A DNA stretch of 24,211 nt from the NCBI GenBank assembly GCA_043784465.1, contig JAYVYJ010000206.1:1-24211 (forward strand). The letters are read 5' to 3'. The notes beneath the pieces are model-generated. The model was not told where the DNA came from. It searched no databases and saw only the letters and a program-made list of their open reading frames with translations. A program made the position numbers and the translations under genes. Below, piece after piece: positions 22,560-24,211 of the stretch (the stretch's first letter is position 1; every line of letters begins with the position of its first letter). Source of the DNA: Roseiarcus sp043784465. GTDB taxonomy: Bacteria; Pseudomonadota; Alphaproteobacteria; Rhizobiales; Beijerinckiaceae.

Positions 22560-23246
22560 ATGTCTCAGAACAGACGGATCCTGATCGTCGACGACGATCG
22601 TCATCTGAGAATGGCGCTGGGCGAGCAATTGAGCCTTCATCCCGAGTTCGCCGTCTCCGAAGCCGGAGACATTGCCGGCGCGCGCGAAATCGTCGCCGGA
22701 CTGACGCCCGATCTCATCATCATGGACATCGGCCTGCCCGACATGGACGGTCGCGAAGCCGTGCGCATGCTGAGGGCGGAGGGCTTCAAACGCCCGATCA
22801 TCCTCCTTACGGGACGCGATTCGGACGCCGACACCGTGATCGGGCTGGAGGCGGGGGCCAACGATTACATCGTCAAGCCGTTCCGCTTCGCCGTGCTGCT
22901 GGCGCGCATCCGGGTGCAGATGCGCCAGCACGAGGCGAGTTCGGAGGCCGAGTTCCAGATCGGCAAATACATGTTCCGCCCAGCCAACAAGCTGCTGGTG
23001 GACGAACGCGGCGTGAAGTTGCGGCTGACTGAAAAGGAGGCGGCGATCCTGCGCTTTCTCCATCAGGCCGAGCGGCAAAGCGTAGCGCGCGAGACGCTGT
23101 TGCGCGAGGTCTGGGGCTATAACGCCAACGTGACGACGCACACGCTGGAGACGCATATCTACCGTCTTCGGCAGAAGATCGAAAGCAACCCCGGCGAAGC
23201 GCAATTGTTGGTGACGGACGGCGGCGGCTACAAGCTGCTGCCCTGA
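22560..23246 (+). CDS. OmpR/PhoB-family response regulator
   Basis: A 228-residue two-domain regulator. The receiver domain (5-120) has the acid pocket Asp11-13, phospho-acceptor Asp56 in MDIGLPDMDG, Thr84 and Lys106, all intact. The winged-helix DNA-binding domain (about 130-227) has LTEKEAAILRFLHQA, ETLLREVWGYNANVTTHTLETHIYRLRQKIE and the final GGGYKLL, standard for the OmpR group. ATG 22560 follows AAGGAGG closely. No histidine kinase gene is adjacent, so the partner is elsewhere. It leads an operon with the cyclic-nucleotide-binding and zincin genes (gaps of 16 bases each). Target genes are unknown; the divergent acyl synthase is one possibility. Confidence 0.95.
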   Translation: MSQNRRILIVDDDRHLRMALGEQLSLHPEFAVSEAGDIAGAREIVAGLTPDLIIMDIGLPDMDGREAVRMLRAEGFKRPIILLTGRDSDADTVIGLEAGANDYIVKPFRFAVLLARIRVQMRQHEASSEAEFQIGKYMFRPANKLLVDERGVKLRLTEKEAAILRFLHQAERQSVARETLLREVWGYNANVTTHTLETHIYRLRQKIESNPGEAQLLVTDGGGYKLLP

Positions 23247-23262
23247 GCTAAGTGGAGGCTGC

Positions 23263-23700
23263 GTGGCGCTCGACGCCGACGTTCGCCGGCTTTCCGGCGT
23301 CCGACCATTTGACGCCTTGCCGCGCGAAGCGTTGCAATTGATCGCGTTCTCCTGCGCAAAGCGCCGGCTGAGCGCAGGCGAAGCGCTGTTCTGCGCGGGC
23401 GACGCGGCGGACGGCGCGTTTTTCGTGCTCGACGGCGAATTGGTTCTGCGCGCGCGGGACGCCACCCGCCAGGCGGCGCCCGGGGCGCTGATCGGCGAAG
23501 CCGCCCTGCTCGCCGACATTCTGCGACCCAACGGCGCCGCCGCTCCCCAGGGCGCCGAGGTGCTGCACATCCCCCGCGCCACCTTCTTGCGCGTGCTGAC
23601 GGAATTTCCCGAAAGCGCCGTGAAAATTCGCGCGTTTTCGCTCCGCCGCGCCCACGCGATGCTCGACCGGCTCGAATCGATCCGGCAGCGCAGCTTCTAG
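23263..23700 (+). CDS. Cyclic nucleotide-binding (Crp-like) domain protein without a DNA-binding domain
   Basis: A 145-residue protein made of a single cNMP-binding-like beta-barrel: FDALPREALQLIAFSCAKRRLSAGEALFCAGDAADGAFFVLDGEL (landmarks at about 16-60), GALIGEAALLADILRPNGAAA where the nucleotide-binding cassette lies, and a final helix pair with VLTEFPESAVKIRAFSLRRAHAMLDRL. The Arg of the usual RxA pair is replaced around RPNGAAA, so nucleotide binding may be altered. There is no helix-turn-helix, so it should act through protein contact. GTG 23263 has GGAGG 4 bases upstream. It follows the response regulator by 16 bases. Confidence 0.85.
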   Translation: MALDADVRRLSGVRPFDALPREALQLIAFSCAKRRLSAGEALFCAGDAADGAFFVLDGELVLRARDATRQAAPGALIGEAALLADILRPNGAAAPQGAEVLHIPRATFLRVLTEFPESAVKIRAFSLRRAHAMLDRLESIRQRSF

Positions 23701-23716
23701 CCGGATGAGGTCGCAC

Positions 23717-24124
23717 ATGACCCAATGGGCCGAAACGCACCCCCCCACCCTCGACGACATCGAGACGCTCGCCCGCGATATTTTCGCGCAATTGCCGGAA
23801 TCGTTTCGCGGTCTCTGCCAGGGCCTTGTCATCCAGATTGCGGATTTCGCCGACGCCGCGACTCTGGACGAGATGGGCGCGCAGACCGAATTTGAACTTC
23901 TCGGCCTGTTTCGCGGACTTGGCCTCGCGCACGCGGACGCGGTCGCCCAAACCGGGGCGTTTCCCAACATGATCTGGCTTTATCGCCGACCGTTGCTCGA
24001 TTATTGGTGCGAGGGCGAGGACAGCCTGCGCGAGGTCGTCGCGCATGTCCTGGTTCACGAGATCGGCCACCACTTCGGCCTCACCGACGCCGACATACAG
24101 GCCATTGAAACGAAAGGCGAATAG
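23717..24124 (+). CDS. Small zincin-like metallopeptidase (DUF1025/minimal MMP-like)
   Basis: A 135-residue predicted zinc metallopeptidase of the minimal family formerly DUF1025. The active-site motif HEIGHHFGLTD begins at His114: two zinc-binding His (114, 118), catalytic Glu115, and a downstream Asp as likely third ligand. The upstream half has LPESFRGLCQGLVIQIADFA and LGLFRGL typical of the family; IWLYRRPLLDYW precedes the active site. ATG 23717 has GAGG 6 bases upstream; ATG 23705 has none. No signal peptide, so cytosolic. Third gene of the regulator operon. Substrate unknown; members are widespread in Alphaproteobacteria and not well characterised. Confidence 0.92.
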   Translation: MTQWAETHPPTLDDIETLARDIFAQLPESFRGLCQGLVIQIADFADAATLDEMGAQTEFELLGLFRGLGLAHADAVAQTGAFPNMIWLYRRPLLDYWCEGEDSLREVVAHVLVHEIGHHFGLTDADIQAIETKGE

Positions 24125-24130
24125 CGCCGC

Positions 24131-24148
24131 GCGGGAACGCTCTCCCGC
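24131..24148. terminator. Short stem-loop between convergent genes
   Basis: GCGGGA (24131-24136), 6-base loop, TCCCGC (24143-24148), six bases after the metallopeptidase stop and touching the stop of the leftward partial gene. No U-run, so weak as a terminator. Confidence 0.35.
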
Positions 24149-24211
24149 TAATTCGTCAATCTCACCAGCGACAGCGTCGAAGCGAACAGATTTTCCACGG
24201 CGGCCAGCAAC
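24148..24211 (-). CDS. 3' end of a leftward gene (partial, cut by the window edge)
   Basis: The minus strand has an open frame from the window edge to TAG at 24148-24150, ending LFASTLSLVRLTN. Only 20 full codons are visible. A hydrophobic-amphipathic end convergent to the metallopeptidase gene is plausible, but family and reality cannot be judged from this length. Confidence 0.4.
   Translation of the reverse strand, partial: LLAAVENLFASTLSLVRLTN

Overview
This is a GC-rich, densely packed stretch of an alphaproteobacterial chromosome, most likely Hyphomicrobiales (Rhizobiales). The pointers are a glnB-glnA pair, a 547-residue acyl-CoA dehydrogenase of the methylsuccinyl-CoA dehydrogenase type (ethylmalonyl-CoA pathway, common in serine-cycle methylotrophs and type II methanotrophs), sarcosine-oxidase-like SoxB/SoxD, and frequent GTG/TTG starts. 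I see no rRNA, tRNA, CRISPR array, transposase or prophage. The genus cannot be fixed from the sequence alone.

Left part (1-5600): a tiny exported His/Met-rich repeat protein runs leftward. A 391-bp gap with RNA hairpins follows. Next is a large membrane-bound Pls/PosA-type NRPS (adenylation, carrier, then three beta-helix blocks separated by membrane helices), coupled by an ATGA overlap to its own phosphopantetheinyl transferase. The pair looks like a self-contained unit for activating, and perhaps polymerising, an amino acid at the membrane.

Middle (5600-16400): a LemA/TPM/TPM operon in which the second gene seems to start at CTG. Then a leftward soxB-soxD pair that lacks soxA and soxG and is followed by a proline-rich LprI-like exported protein. 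Then a membrane coiled-coil protein with a TPR-methyltransferase, a leftward YihY-Fic couple, methylsuccinyl-CoA dehydrogenase with an epoxide-hydrolase-like enzyme, and a YkgJ cysteine-cluster protein.

Right part (16500-24211): the glnB-glnA nitrogen operon ends in a strong terminator. Beyond it are a leftward membrane PAS-GGDEF-EAL protein, a divergent unknown protein whose 3' end overlaps a leftward FeeM/LuxI-like N-acyl amino acid synthase, and a 421-bp gap carrying a perfect inverted repeat in the synthase's upstream region. Last comes a response regulator / cyclic-nucleotide-binding / small zincin operon, then the tail of a convergent gene.

Most of the window is housekeeping or widely conserved. 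The parts most worth following are the NRPS-PPTase unit, the His/Met-rich exported peptide, the acyl-amino-acid synthase with its putative operator, the orphan SoxBD pair, and the coupled Fic/YihY genes.
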